Assembly: GCA_023436115.1 (NCBI GenBank) | Contig: JAEZKQ010000025.1 | Coordinates: 21,165 to 85,164 of the forward strand | Direction: 5' to 3' | DNA length: 64,000 nt | Source of the DNA: Bacillota bacterium | GTDB taxonomy: Bacteria; Bacillota; Clostridia; Christensenellales; SZUA-584 | In this document: positions 35,837 to 44,090 of the stretch, in pieces | Layout: each line of letters starts with the position of its first letter | How positions within the stretch are numbered: position 1 is the first letter of the stretch | The notes under the pieces: generated by a model | Seen by the model: only the letters and a program-made list of their open reading frames with translations | Told to the model about the DNA's origin: nothing | The model's database searches: none | Program-made: the position numbers and the translations under genes

Positions 35837-36469
35837 ATGAGGATAGTCGATTTAACACATGATATCACGCATCAGATGGCTGTCTTTCCGGCAGACCCGG
35901 CTGTCGGGATACTTAAGCACCATAATTACCAGAACGGCTATTATGTAAGCCAGGTCATATTCGGCACACACACGGGGACGCATATTGACGTACCTGTCCA
36001 TAAAATTAAGGGCGGGAAAACTGTCGACGAGGTTTCGATCGATCGGTTTGCTCAAAAAGCGTATGTGATGAATATGACGTCACTTAAGCCTCTGGAAGAG
36101 ATAACGCGTGATCGCTTGGAGCCGTTCGCCGACAAGGTAAAGGATGTCCAGGCTGTCATCATCAAAACCGGTTGGGGTGAGCATTTCGGGCAGGACGATT
36201 TTTTCACCTCCTTTCCCGGTATAAGCGAAGAGGCTGTGGCATGGTTCCGCGACAATGGGATATCACTTATTGCGCTGGAAACCCCTTCGGTGAACGCGAT
36301 AAAGCACGAGCAGATTCACACATTGCTGCTCGAAAGCGACATATATATTGTCGAGAGCTTGGCAAATGTCGATCAAATTACTAAGGAGTATGTTGAACTG
36401 TACGCTGTTCCATTAAAGCTTAAAGGCTTGGACGGCTCTCCGGTAAGAGCATTTGCGATTGAATCGTAG
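35837..36469 (+). CDS. cyclase-family metal hydrolase (kynurenine-formamidase-like)
   Basis: A 210-residue cyclase-family protein. It begins RIVDLTHDITHQMAVFPADP and has the metal motif GTHTGTHIDVPVH (HxGTHxDxPxH), then IIKTGWGEHFG and a C-terminal ETPSVNAI. The ATG at 35837 after AAAGGAG is preferred. In sugar clusters such enzymes are proposed to open lactones or hydrolyse amides. A lactonase role beside the MDR and aldehyde dehydrogenases is an inference. Confidence 0.87.
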   Translation: MRIVDLTHDITHQMAVFPADPAVGILKHHNYQNGYYVSQVIFGTHTGTHIDVPVHKIKGGKTVDEVSIDRFAQKAYVMNMTSLKPLEEITRDRLEPFADKVKDVQAVIIKTGWGEHFGQDDFFTSFPGISEEAVAWFRDNGISLIALETPSVNAIKHEQIHTLLLESDIYIVESLANVDQITKEYVELYAVPLKLKGLDGSPVRAFAIES

Positions 36470-36568
36470 CATTTTTCGTGGTATTCTGATAGCATGGCAT
36501 GGTCAGGGAATATGTAAATGTTGCCTGACCATGTACCGTGCAAAAATACCATGTTTACCGGAGATGAG

Positions 36569-37528
36569 ATGGAAAACAGAGAAATGAAAGCCCGTAAAGG
36601 TTTGAGGGCAATAGGTAACATTTTTTTAATCACACTATTTCTGACCGTCGCATATCTGATTAACAATTATTTCTTTACATATTCCGTTATTATAAGCGTT
36701 CTTAGGGGAGCCGCGCTGATTAGCATGCTGGTGATGGCTGGGAGCATGGTGTTTGCCGTAGGGGGAATAGACTTCTCGACGGCAGGTACATGTCTGATGT
36801 CTTCGGCAATCGTGTATTATCTTGTCGAAACAAATACCACCGGTGTTTTTCCGGCCGTGCTCATCAGTGTAACAGCCGCGTATGCAGTCGGCCTTTTGAA
36901 CGGCCTGTTTGTCGCAAAGTTGAACATACATCCGATTATGGTGACTCTGGGAACTTCTGTTTTGACCTACGGCATCGCGGGTGCAATCACGGGCAACATC
37001 AGCATATTTGATACTTGCGCTGAGTTTGAGTTTTTTAAGGCATCCATATCCTTTGTTCCGGTATCGCTGATATTGGCGCTGGCAATTATGGGGATATGCT
37101 ATGTGCTCTTCAAGTTTACCATTATAGGCCGACAGGTATTCGCGGTGGGCGGGAGCGAAGGATCTGCCCAGCTAAGCGGCCTGAACGTCGCTTTAATTAA
37201 AATCCACACATATTCTGCAGCGGGACTCATTGCGGGAATAGGAGGGTTGATGGTGCTGGCGGACAGCACGATGGCCGCGAGATTTTTCAGCGGGGGTGCC
37301 GAGCTTGAAATCATATTTGCGGTGATACTTGGCGGAGTGTCCCTCTACAGCGGCGCGAATATATTCTTCCGTGCCTGCATCGGCGCTGGAATCATCGCGG
37401 TGATAAACAGGCTGATATACGGCCTTTTTGTTTTCAATTATATGCGCATAATCATCGTGGGCATATTTTTCTTGATTATTATAGCGCTCAAAAAGAACAT
37501 GTTCAAAGGTAAAAACATTAGCGATTGA
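36569..37528 (+). CDS. ribose-type ABC permease (RbsC family)
   Basis: Inner-membrane sugar permease of 319 residues with eight to ten helices. The family pattern is clear in MAGSMVFAVGGIDFSTAG, NGLFVAKLNIHPIMVTLGTS and GRQVFAVGGSEGSAQLSGLNV. The ATG at 36569 after GGAGATGAG is chosen over upstream starts. No ATPase gene adjoins it, so it must share the ATPase encoded at 46950 or 50586, or a distant one. A strong hairpin follows. Confidence 0.9.
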   Translation: MENREMKARKGLRAIGNIFLITLFLTVAYLINNYFFTYSVIISVLRGAALISMLVMAGSMVFAVGGIDFSTAGTCLMSSAIVYYLVETNTTGVFPAVLISVTAAYAVGLLNGLFVAKLNIHPIMVTLGTSVLTYGIAGAITGNISIFDTCAEFEFFKASISFVPVSLILALAIMGICYVLFKFTIIGRQVFAVGGSEGSAQLSGLNVALIKIHTYSAAGLIAGIGGLMVLADSTMAARFFSGGAELEIIFAVILGGVSLYSGANIFFRACIGAGIIAVINRLIYGLFVFNYMRIIIVGIFFLIIIALKKNMFKGKNISD

Positions 37529-37762
37529 ATATCTGAAATATGTCCTCTTAATACGAACATAGACTCATTGTAGGGCTACTATCAAAAAACTACAATGTAT
37601 ACAACAGAACGGTTGGTTGTATGCATTGTAGTTTTTATTATATCCGGGTACGCTGCCTAAACGTTAGTATGGCGGCGTATGCAGGAGAAAGGATGATATC
37701 AAGCGTAGCTGACAGACTGCAGCAGAATGAATGAATAAGTTCACAGGCTGCGATGAGCTGGT
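37529..37762. other. spacer with attenuator-like hairpins
   Basis: Contains the strong terminator at 37585-37640 and an upstream CATTGTAG at 37566 that can pair with the same arm. A 13-codon frame with a good ribosome site (37693-37734, MISSVADRLQQNE) lies before the aldolase gene. It is not recognised and may be a leader peptide, a relic or chance. Confidence 0.35.
37585..37640 (+). terminator. strong rho-independent terminator
   Basis: Arms 37585-37605 and 37616-37636 form a 21-bp stem (one G-U pair) with a 10-base loop, ending in GTTTTTATTA. It separates the upstream genes from the aldolase-transketolase block. Confidence 0.75.
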
Positions 37763-38683
37763 TTGAATTTCAGTATGGATTGCTACAGCGACATTTTAAG
37801 CGGAATATTTCCGTCAATCACAATACCGTTTGTCGACGGACGGGTAGACTACGGCCAGCTTATATCAAATATCGAGAAATACAACGAGTATAATTTGGGA
37901 GGCTACATGATACTCGGCGGCAACGGCGAATATCTGGGTCTTACTCCTTACGAAACCACAAATATAGTCCGGACAATTGTTTCGGCAAGCAAACCGGGGA
38001 GACCCATAGTAGCAGGAACTGGAAGAGAATCGGCGGAAGCGACCATAGAGTTTATCAGGCATATTGCCGGCATGGGCGTTGACATCGCCAGTATCATTAC
38101 CCCGTTTTACTATGCAAAGTATTTGAAAGACGAAAACCTGATTGCTTACTTTGAAAAGATTGCTGATGAATCGCCAATTCCAATCATTATATACAACTCG
38201 CCGTCGTACGCGGCGGGAGTCTCAATATCGCCGGATGCGATATTGAAGCTGAGCAGACATGAGAACATTGTGGGCATGAAGAATTCATCGAGCAGAGAGA
38301 CATCGGATTATATCTCGCTAGTCGGCAAAGACAGCAACTTTAGCTTTCATGCCGGAAGGATTGCGGATTTCTACAGGGACTATAAGCATGGAGCGGTTGG
38401 GGCAACACTCTCGATGGCCGACTATTGGCCGCAAGACTGCATAAATATGTACGCGCTTTTGCAACAAGGCAGAAATGATGAAGCCGCAGAAATGTGCGCA
38501 CGAATTGACAGAGCAGGCAAGGCAGGCGCCTCGGCCTATGGCGTTCCGGGCGTGAAATATGCAATGGATATTGCCGGATTCTATGGCGGTGAATCAAGGC
38601 TGCCGCTGATTCCGTTGAGTGATATACAAAAGGAACAGATAAAGAAGTCATTTGCTTTGAAGGAGGAGACAAAAGTTTTATGA
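37763..38683 (+). CDS. DapA-family class I aldolase (copy 1)
   Basis: Schiff-base aldolase of 306 residues related to dihydrodipicolinate synthase and 2-keto-3-deoxy-sugar-acid aldolases. It has GGNGEYLGLTPYE, the catalytic Tyr in IIYNSPSYAAGV and the Schiff-base Lys in VGMKNSS. The start is uncertain: TTG at 37763, or ATG 12 bases later. It ends in an ATGA overlap with the next gene. Lysine biosynthesis is unlikely given the catabolic neighbours; a 2-keto-3-deoxy acid is the probable substrate. Confidence 0.88.
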   Translation: MNFSMDCYSDILSGIFPSITIPFVDGRVDYGQLISNIEKYNEYNLGGYMILGGNGEYLGLTPYETTNIVRTIVSASKPGRPIVAGTGRESAEATIEFIRHIAGMGVDIASIITPFYYAKYLKDENLIAYFEKIADESPIPIIIYNSPSYAAGVSISPDAILKLSRHENIVGMKNSSSRETSDYISLVGKDSNFSFHAGRIADFYRDYKHGAVGATLSMADYWPQDCINMYALLQQGRNDEAAEMCARIDRAGKAGASAYGVPGVKYAMDIAGFYGGESRLPLIPLSDIQKEQIKKSFALKEETKVL

Positions 38684-39126
38684 AGATTTCAATCGGGTGC
38701 GACGAACTGGGGATTGAATATAAAAATATGATTATTGAGGCTTTCTCGAAAAAAGGCCATGTGTTTGAGGATGCCGGCGTGTTTGATTGTGAAAAGACAA
38801 ACTACCCAAGTGTGGCACATAAAGCAGTGAAAGCCATGACGCAAGGCGATTGCGAGCGGTGCATCTTGATTTGCGGAACTGGAATCGGCATGGCGCTTAC
38901 AGCAAACAAAATAAAAGGAGCCTACGCAGCGGTTTGCCACGATATATATTCCACTGAAAGATCGATACTGAGCAACAACTGCAACACGATGTGCTTAGGA
39001 GCGTTAGTCATTGGGCCTAAGACGGCGGAGACGCTTGTAGATAACTGGCTGAAACTTCAATTCGATCCTGAAAGCCGGTCGTATCCAAAAGTTCAGGAAA
39101 TCTATGCTATCGAGTCGAAGGAGTAG
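38680..39126 (+). CDS. RpiB/LacA/LacB-family sugar-phosphate isomerase
   Basis: Aldose-ketose isomerase of 148 residues, the usual RpiB length. It begins KISIGCDELGIEYKNMIIEAF, has the catalytic Cys in ILICGTGIGMALTANKIKGAYAA and the phosphate-site segment NNCNTMCLGALVIG. Family members act on ribose 5-phosphate, allose 6-phosphate, galactose 6-phosphate or erythrulose 4-phosphate. With a split transketolase and a transaldolase-like protein next, it probably works on a pathway-specific phosphosugar. Confidence 0.9.
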   Translation: MKISIGCDELGIEYKNMIIEAFSKKGHVFEDAGVFDCEKTNYPSVAHKAVKAMTQGDCERCILICGTGIGMALTANKIKGAYAAVCHDIYSTERSILSNNCNTMCLGALVIGPKTAETLVDNWLKLQFDPESRSYPKVQEIYAIESKE

Positions 39127-39130
39127 AAGG

Positions 39131-39946
39131 ATGCTTAAGTTTGACAGGGAGGCGCTGGAAAAAAGCGCGCACAACATACGCAAAAGCATCGTTAATACGA
39201 TCATCACCAACGGGGAGGGACACGCCGGATCCGCTCTGTCATGTTCGGATATATTAGCGGTTTTATTCCTTGGAGTAATGAAAGAAGACGACAAATTCCT
39301 TTTGAGCGGAGGGCACAAGTGCTTGGCACTGTATGGAACGCTGGTGGAGAAAGGCATTGTCGATAAGTCTGTGCTGTGCACCTACAACATGCTGGGAACG
39401 CCGGTGCCGGGACATCCTGATGCACACAAACTTCCGGGAGTCGAGTTTAGTACGGGTTCGCTCGGGCATGGCTTGCCATTGGGCTGCGGATATGCGGCGG
39501 CGGCCAAGATTAAGGGCGAAGGATACATGACTTACGTATTGATGGGCGACGGAGAACAGGGCGAAGGAACGAACTGGGAAGCAGCCGCGTTTGCAGCTCT
39601 GAGGAAGCAGGACAATCTCGTCGCAATTATCGATGAAAACGGCCTGCAGATAAACGGAAGGACGACGGAAATCAGCAAACCAACAGACCTGGAGGATAGA
39701 TACAGGGCTTTTGGCTGGAGCGTCAGAACGGTCGACGGACACGATGTAAAAGCGCTTTATGACGCGCTGAAAGCTGCTCCGTTCGAAGAGGGCAAGCCCT
39801 CGATGATCGTCGCAAAGACGGTCAAAGGTAAGGGCGTATCGTTCATGGAAAACAAAGCGCAGTATCATCACTGGCATCCGGGAGAGCAGGAAGCCAACAT
39901 GGCTCTTGAAGAGATGAAAAACACAGAAAAAAGGTGGCAGAGATGA
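39131..39946 (+). CDS. transketolase N-terminal subunit
   Basis: The thiamine-pyrophosphate-binding half of a split transketolase, 271 residues. It shows GEGHAGSALSCSDILAVLF, LLSGGHKCLALY and the TPP motif GDGEQGEGTNWEAAAFA ending in DENGLQING. The ATG at 39131 with AAGGAG is preferred. It overlaps the second subunit by ATGA, giving coupled synthesis of equal amounts. Together they transfer a two-carbon ketol unit. Split forms occur in several dedicated sugar pathways, so the substrate need not be xylulose 5-phosphate. Confidence 0.93.
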   Translation: MLKFDREALEKSAHNIRKSIVNTIITNGEGHAGSALSCSDILAVLFLGVMKEDDKFLLSGGHKCLALYGTLVEKGIVDKSVLCTYNMLGTPVPGHPDAHKLPGVEFSTGSLGHGLPLGCGYAAAAKIKGEGYMTYVLMGDGEQGEGTNWEAAAFAALRKQDNLVAIIDENGLQINGRTTEISKPTDLEDRYRAFGWSVRTVDGHDVKALYDALKAAPFEEGKPSMIVAKTVKGKGVSFMENKAQYHHWHPGEQEANMALEEMKNTEKRWQR

Positions 39947-40881
39947 GTATGGAAGATCCAAGAAAAGCTTTTGGCGAAGCTTTGCTGCAGCTTGGCAGGG
40001 AGAATAACAAAATCATCGCGGTTTCTTGCGATTCGGCATCAGGCGGCGGAATGGGTGATTTCTTTAAGACATTCCCGGAAAGAACGGTTGAAGCTGGAAT
40101 CAGCGAGCAGAACGCGGTGTGCATATGTGCGGCGCTCGGAAAGCAAGGCTTGATACCGGTCATCGCCGCAATCACTCCATTTTTAACAATGAGAGCTTAT
40201 GAACAGGTCCGCGACGACGTGGGATATATGAACACAAATGTAAAACTGGTGGGATCGGGTGGCGGCCTTGCATATTCGACACTGGGATCAACACATCAGG
40301 CAGTGGAAGATGTTGCGCTGATGCGAACGATACCGAATATGACTATCCTATCGCCCTGCGACGCATATGACGTCAAGGAAGCGTTGAGAATGGCCGTGGA
40401 AATAGATGGTCCGGTATACCTCCGTATGCCAAGACAGCCGCGTCAAGTGGTGGCGCAGGAAAGGCATCTGGAACTCGGCAAGGCGGAAGTTTTAAAAGAC
40501 GGCAGTGACATTGCGATTTTTGCCACCGGGCCGATGATTGAGGAAGCACAAATTGCGGCAGAGATATTGAAAAAGTACGGAATAGATGCTGCACTGCTGG
40601 GATTCATGACTATAAAGCCGCTGGATGAGGACGCGATAAAAGCGTATGCGAACAAAGCTAAAATGATCGTCACGCTGGAGGAACATTCGGTGGTGAATGG
40701 CTTCGGGAGTGCCGTGGCTCAATGTATCGCATCTGTTAAAGGTGCTCCGCCTGTTTATATCGAAGGAGTGCCTGAGGGAGCGAAAGAAACAGGGCCATAC
40801 AAGGAACTTCTGGATTACTACGGGCTTACCGGCGAAAAAATCGCCGAGAAAATCAAATTTATAAAGGACACAAAGATATGA
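39943..40881 (+). CDS. transketolase C-terminal subunit
   Basis: The pyrimidine-binding and C-terminal half of the split transketolase, 312 residues. The catalytic Glu lies in EAGISEQNAVCICAALGKQG; GSGGGLAYSTLGSTHQAVED and TILSPCDAYDVKEAL are typical of the Pyr domain, and ATGPMIEEAQIAAEILKKYG of the C-terminal domain. The ATG at 39943 lies eight bases after AAAAGG, overlapping the first subunit, and is chosen over GTG at 39934. It overlaps the following transaldolase-like gene. Confidence 0.93.
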   Translation: MSMEDPRKAFGEALLQLGRENNKIIAVSCDSASGGGMGDFFKTFPERTVEAGISEQNAVCICAALGKQGLIPVIAAITPFLTMRAYEQVRDDVGYMNTNVKLVGSGGGLAYSTLGSTHQAVEDVALMRTIPNMTILSPCDAYDVKEALRMAVEIDGPVYLRMPRQPRQVVAQERHLELGKAEVLKDGSDIAIFATGPMIEEAQIAAEILKKYGIDAALLGFMTIKPLDEDAIKAYANKAKMIVTLEEHSVVNGFGSAVAQCIASVKGAPPVYIEGVPEGAKETGPYKELLDYYGLTGEKIAEKIKFIKDTKI

Positions 40882-42218
40882 CAGTAAATTATTCAGATCA
40901 TGGTTACGGAAAGTCGGGTGTAAATTTTACACTCAAGTCGCTGGATGCCCCCGCTGTGAGAGGCAGCGAAGACAGCGTCAGAAGAGTTATGAACAAGATG
41001 ATTGCCCGCAGTGAATATGAAGCGCTTAAAAGCACCGTAAAAGCCATCGGCGTGACAAAAAACTTTCAGGAAGTCATCAATACATTTGACGTTCCCATGG
41101 ACGAGACACCGGCGGGTTTCAGAATCGAAAGCTATCTTGAGAGCGACGGAGTTCTGCTTGTGGACCTTGTTCGCGACATAAGCTGCGATAAGAACGGCAT
41201 GAAACGGCCCACGAAGACCATATTTTCTGCGGATTCTGCGAACCCCTATGAAGTTGCACCCATATCGGCGCTGCTGGGCAACCTGACATGCAATCCGGGG
41301 ATTGTGTATGACCTGTTCATTAACAACCCCAAGGCAAATGTCGGCGGAAAATTCAAGACGATCGAAGAAGTCATGACGGAGATCGGCAGAGTGTTGGGAC
41401 CCGGCTGCGACATCAGTGTTGAGCTTAACAACCCGTTCGAAGAGGACTTTGAAAAGATACTCGACGAGTGCAAGAAGTTTGAAGAAATATTAACGAAATA
41501 CCGCCTTGTCGTGAAGGTGCCGCATATGGGCCCTGTGAACGGAAGCAACGTCAGCGAGCTTTTGACCGGAGACAAAAAATTCAGCAAACGCTATGACCAG
41601 CCGACAACTGAGGATGCGTTCAGGAGCCACAATCTGGCACTGAGACTTCGCGAGCATGGATACCGGATTAATTATACGTTGATGTTCGAACCATACCAGA
41701 CAGCATTGGCGCTTCAAGCCAAGCCCGCGTTTATCAACAGCTTCGTGCGTCACAGAATGTCTCAGTCTGAGCAGATGAAGAACCTGCTCGCGTTCTATGA
41801 TATATCCAAGGATGCAAAGCACCTCGAGGATCTTCGCACCTTGATGCTCAACGTAGACCTGCTGAGCAAGAATGAGGCCGATAAAGACCTCCTCAAAGTT
41901 AAGCTGTTTGCTGAAGAGCTTCTGAAATACCGCAAGACAACGGAGCATGAAGGCAGCGACGGACTTGACTCCGCGAGACATTCTCTGCGTATGCTCAAGC
42001 AGAACAACCTGCCAGACACACGGCTCATCATCTGCAGTATGGAAGGATCTTTGAACTATCCCGATATTGATAAGATGGCGAGCGAGCCGGAGTTTGCGGA
42101 TGTGATCGACAGACTCGTCATTACAGCCGAGCCGGGCTATCTTGCCAGATTTACCTCAGCGAGCCATGTGGTCTCATATCAGAGACGGTTTATGAACGCC
42201 GTGCAGGGCGTAAAATAA
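40878..42218 (+). CDS. divergent transaldolase-like protein
   Basis: A 446-residue protein with transaldolase/fructose-6-phosphate-aldolase hallmarks in unusual surroundings: ADSAN near residue 118-122 (usual DTAN), LTCNP at 136-140 (usual TTNP), the probable Schiff-base Lys213 in RLVVKVPHMGP, and YTLMFEPYQTALALQAKPAFINSFV at 266-290 (usual TLVFS..QA..A..A..VSPFV) in parts. Extra N-terminal (about 110) and C-terminal (about 150) segments have no recognised match. It overlaps the transketolase subunit by ATGA. It probably catalyses an aldol cleavage or dihydroxyacetone transfer on a sugar made by this pathway. Fold assignment is by motif only. Confidence 0.7.
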   Translation: MTVNYSDHGYGKSGVNFTLKSLDAPAVRGSEDSVRRVMNKMIARSEYEALKSTVKAIGVTKNFQEVINTFDVPMDETPAGFRIESYLESDGVLLVDLVRDISCDKNGMKRPTKTIFSADSANPYEVAPISALLGNLTCNPGIVYDLFINNPKANVGGKFKTIEEVMTEIGRVLGPGCDISVELNNPFEEDFEKILDECKKFEEILTKYRLVVKVPHMGPVNGSNVSELLTGDKKFSKRYDQPTTEDAFRSHNLALRLREHGYRINYTLMFEPYQTALALQAKPAFINSFVRHRMSQSEQMKNLLAFYDISKDAKHLEDLRTLMLNVDLLSKNEADKDLLKVKLFAEELLKYRKTTEHEGSDGLDSARHSLRMLKQNNLPDTRLIICSMEGSLNYPDIDKMASEPEFADVIDRLVITAEPGYLARFTSASHVVSYQRRFMNAVQGVK

Positions 42219-42246
42219 CGGTTAAAAAATTGGGAGGTTTAACAAT

Positions 42247-43137
42247 ATGGATGAGAAATTAAAAGGGATCATTGCTCCGATTACGACTCCGTTTACTAAA
42301 ACGGGCGAAGTTGATTACGCTGGGCTTGAGAAGAACATGGCGTTCTATGCTAAGTCCGGGATTCAAGGTTACCTGGCGCTCGGATCGAACGGCGAAAACA
42401 AAAGCCTTACGAACGACGAGAAGGTTAAGGTACTTAAGACCATCATCGACAACAAGGCGAAAGATCAGTTTGTGATGGCCGGCTGCATATTCGAATCAAC
42501 CTTCGAAACGATAATTTACGCCAAAGAATTCGAGAAGCTGGGAGTGGACTATCTGACACTGCTGCCCCCGTCATACTTCAAGAAGCAGATGACGGAAAAG
42601 GTGCTGGTCAAATACTTTAACGATGTCGCCAATGCGGTAAATACGCCGTGCCTGATGTATAACGCGCCGCAGTTTTGCGGAGGCACAGAGCTTACGGCAA
42701 GCCTTGTTAAAGAATGTGCGAAGAACCCCAAGATTGTGGGCATGAAGGACTCTTCAAAGGGCAATATTGAGAACTTCCTGTTCGCGGTTAGAGACCAGCT
42801 CAATGTGATGGCAGGTTCGGCTGATTTCTTCATGAATACTATCTTCATGGGCGGCACGGGCGGCGTTGTATCTCTTGCAAACGTATTCCCGGCAATCGTC
42901 AAAGATCTGTACGAGCTCATACTCGAACGGAATTTTGAAGAGGCCTTTAAGCTCAATGAAAAGGTATTGAGGCTCAACAAGAGCGTGTCCGGTTCGGGCG
43001 GTGTTGCCGCTGTCAAGTATGCCATGGACCTCGCAGGGCTTTGTGGTGGCGACCCTCGTCTGCCGCTGCTGCCCCTGTCGGATGAGAACAAGGTTAAGAT
43101 CGAAACGGCGCTCAAAAAAGAAGGAATGATATCATGA
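42247..43137 (+). CDS. DapA-family class I aldolase (copy 2)
   Basis: Second Schiff-base aldolase, 296 residues, related to the copy at 37763 but clearly different (shared GSNGE/GGNGE, MYNAPQFCGGT and GMKDSS sites). GGGAGG precedes the ATG. It ends with an ATGA overlap with the dehydrogenase. Likely cleaves a 2-keto-3-deoxy sugar acid to pyruvate and an aldehyde, with the PfkB kinase and aldehyde dehydrogenase as partners; the exact acid is unknown. Confidence 0.9.
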   Translation: MDEKLKGIIAPITTPFTKTGEVDYAGLEKNMAFYAKSGIQGYLALGSNGENKSLTNDEKVKVLKTIIDNKAKDQFVMAGCIFESTFETIIYAKEFEKLGVDYLTLLPPSYFKKQMTEKVLVKYFNDVANAVNTPCLMYNAPQFCGGTELTASLVKECAKNPKIVGMKDSSKGNIENFLFAVRDQLNVMAGSADFFMNTIFMGGTGGVVSLANVFPAIVKDLYELILERNFEEAFKLNEKVLRLNKSVSGSGGVAAVKYAMDLAGLCGGDPRLPLLPLSDENKVKIETALKKEGMIS

Positions 43138-44090
43138 GAAAAGTTCTTCTTACCAAAAAGCTGAGCGAAAATGACGCGAAGCTGTTTGAAGGCATACCGA
43201 ATATAGAACTTGTGACAATTCCCGACGGGGAGCAAGCACAGTTTGATTTGCATATGAAGGACGCTGAGGCTGTCCTCCTTAGCACAGCGTACGAGGTGAC
43301 GAAAGAGACCATTGATAACGCCGGAAATTTGAAGGTCGTCAGCCGTACAGGAGTGGGTGTCGACAACGTTGATGTGAAGGCTGCGACTGAAAAGGGCGTG
43401 CTCGTTCTGAACACGCCCGAGGCGAACTCGATATCGGTTGCGGAGCATACATTGGCATTGATCGTCTCGATATCGAAGCAGCTTCTGATGTATGACAGCG
43501 AGCTCAGAGCCGGCAATTTTAAGATCAGGCGTACAAACCGAAGCGCAGACATCGATGGAAAGACCCTGGGGCTCATCGGTTGCGGGCGAATCGGCAGGTT
43601 CACCGCTGAGAAGTGCAAAGCGGCGTTCGGTATGCAGGTGATCGGTTATGACCCGTACATAAAGGAATTACCGGGCATAACGATCTATGAGGATATAAAG
43701 GAAGTATTCAAAAGAGCTGACTATATTTCACTGCATATACCGCTGACCAATGAAACGAGGAATTTGGTAGGCAAAGAGCTTTTATCCCTGATGAAGCCGA
43801 CGGCATTTATCGTGAATACTGCAAGAGGCGGCATCATCGACGAAGCAGCGCTTGCCGAAGCGCTTAAGGAGAATAAGATAGCCGGCGCGGCGCTTGATGT
43901 GCTGGAGTCTGAACCTCCTGCAGCGGATAATCCTCTTATGCCGCTTAAGAATGTTATCCTTACACCGCACAGTGCGGCGTTGACCAAGGAGTGCTCGGCC
44001 AGAGTTGCACATGAGGCTGCGCTGGGCATAAGCGAATATTTAAAAGGGAACACGCCCAAATTCGTGTTCAACAAGGAGCTTGTAAAATGA
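43134..44090 (+). CDS. D-isomer-specific 2-hydroxyacid dehydrogenase
   Basis: NAD(P)-dependent interconversion of a 2-hydroxy acid and a 2-keto acid. The 318 residues show VSRTGVGVDNVDVKAA, the Rossmann segment GLIGCGRIGRFTAEKC, and the catalytic triad Arg in VNTARGG, Glu in DVLESEP and His in LTPHSA. Nearest types are phosphoglycerate, glyoxylate/hydroxypyruvate and gluconate 2-keto reductases. In this operon it may reduce or make the keto acid handled by the DapA-type aldolases. Confidence 0.92.
   Translation: MRKVLLTKKLSENDAKLFEGIPNIELVTIPDGEQAQFDLHMKDAEAVLLSTAYEVTKETIDNAGNLKVVSRTGVGVDNVDVKAATEKGVLVLNTPEANSISVAEHTLALIVSISKQLLMYDSELRAGNFKIRRTNRSADIDGKTLGLIGCGRIGRFTAEKCKAAFGMQVIGYDPYIKELPGITIYEDIKEVFKRADYISLHIPLTNETRNLVGKELLSLMKPTAFIVNTARGGIIDEAALAEALKENKIAGAALDVLESEPPAADNPLMPLKNVILTPHSAALTKECSARVAHEAALGISEYLKGNTPKFVFNKELVK

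Noticed and set aside
39263..39961. Minus-strand frame of 232 codons over the transketolase subunit
   Set aside because: Shadow of a firmly identified gene. Composition typical of antisense translation.
42549..43448. Minus-strand frame of 299 codons across the aldolase and hydroxyacid dehydrogenase genes
   Set aside because: Spans the junction of two well-supported plus-strand genes and has no recognisable protein features.
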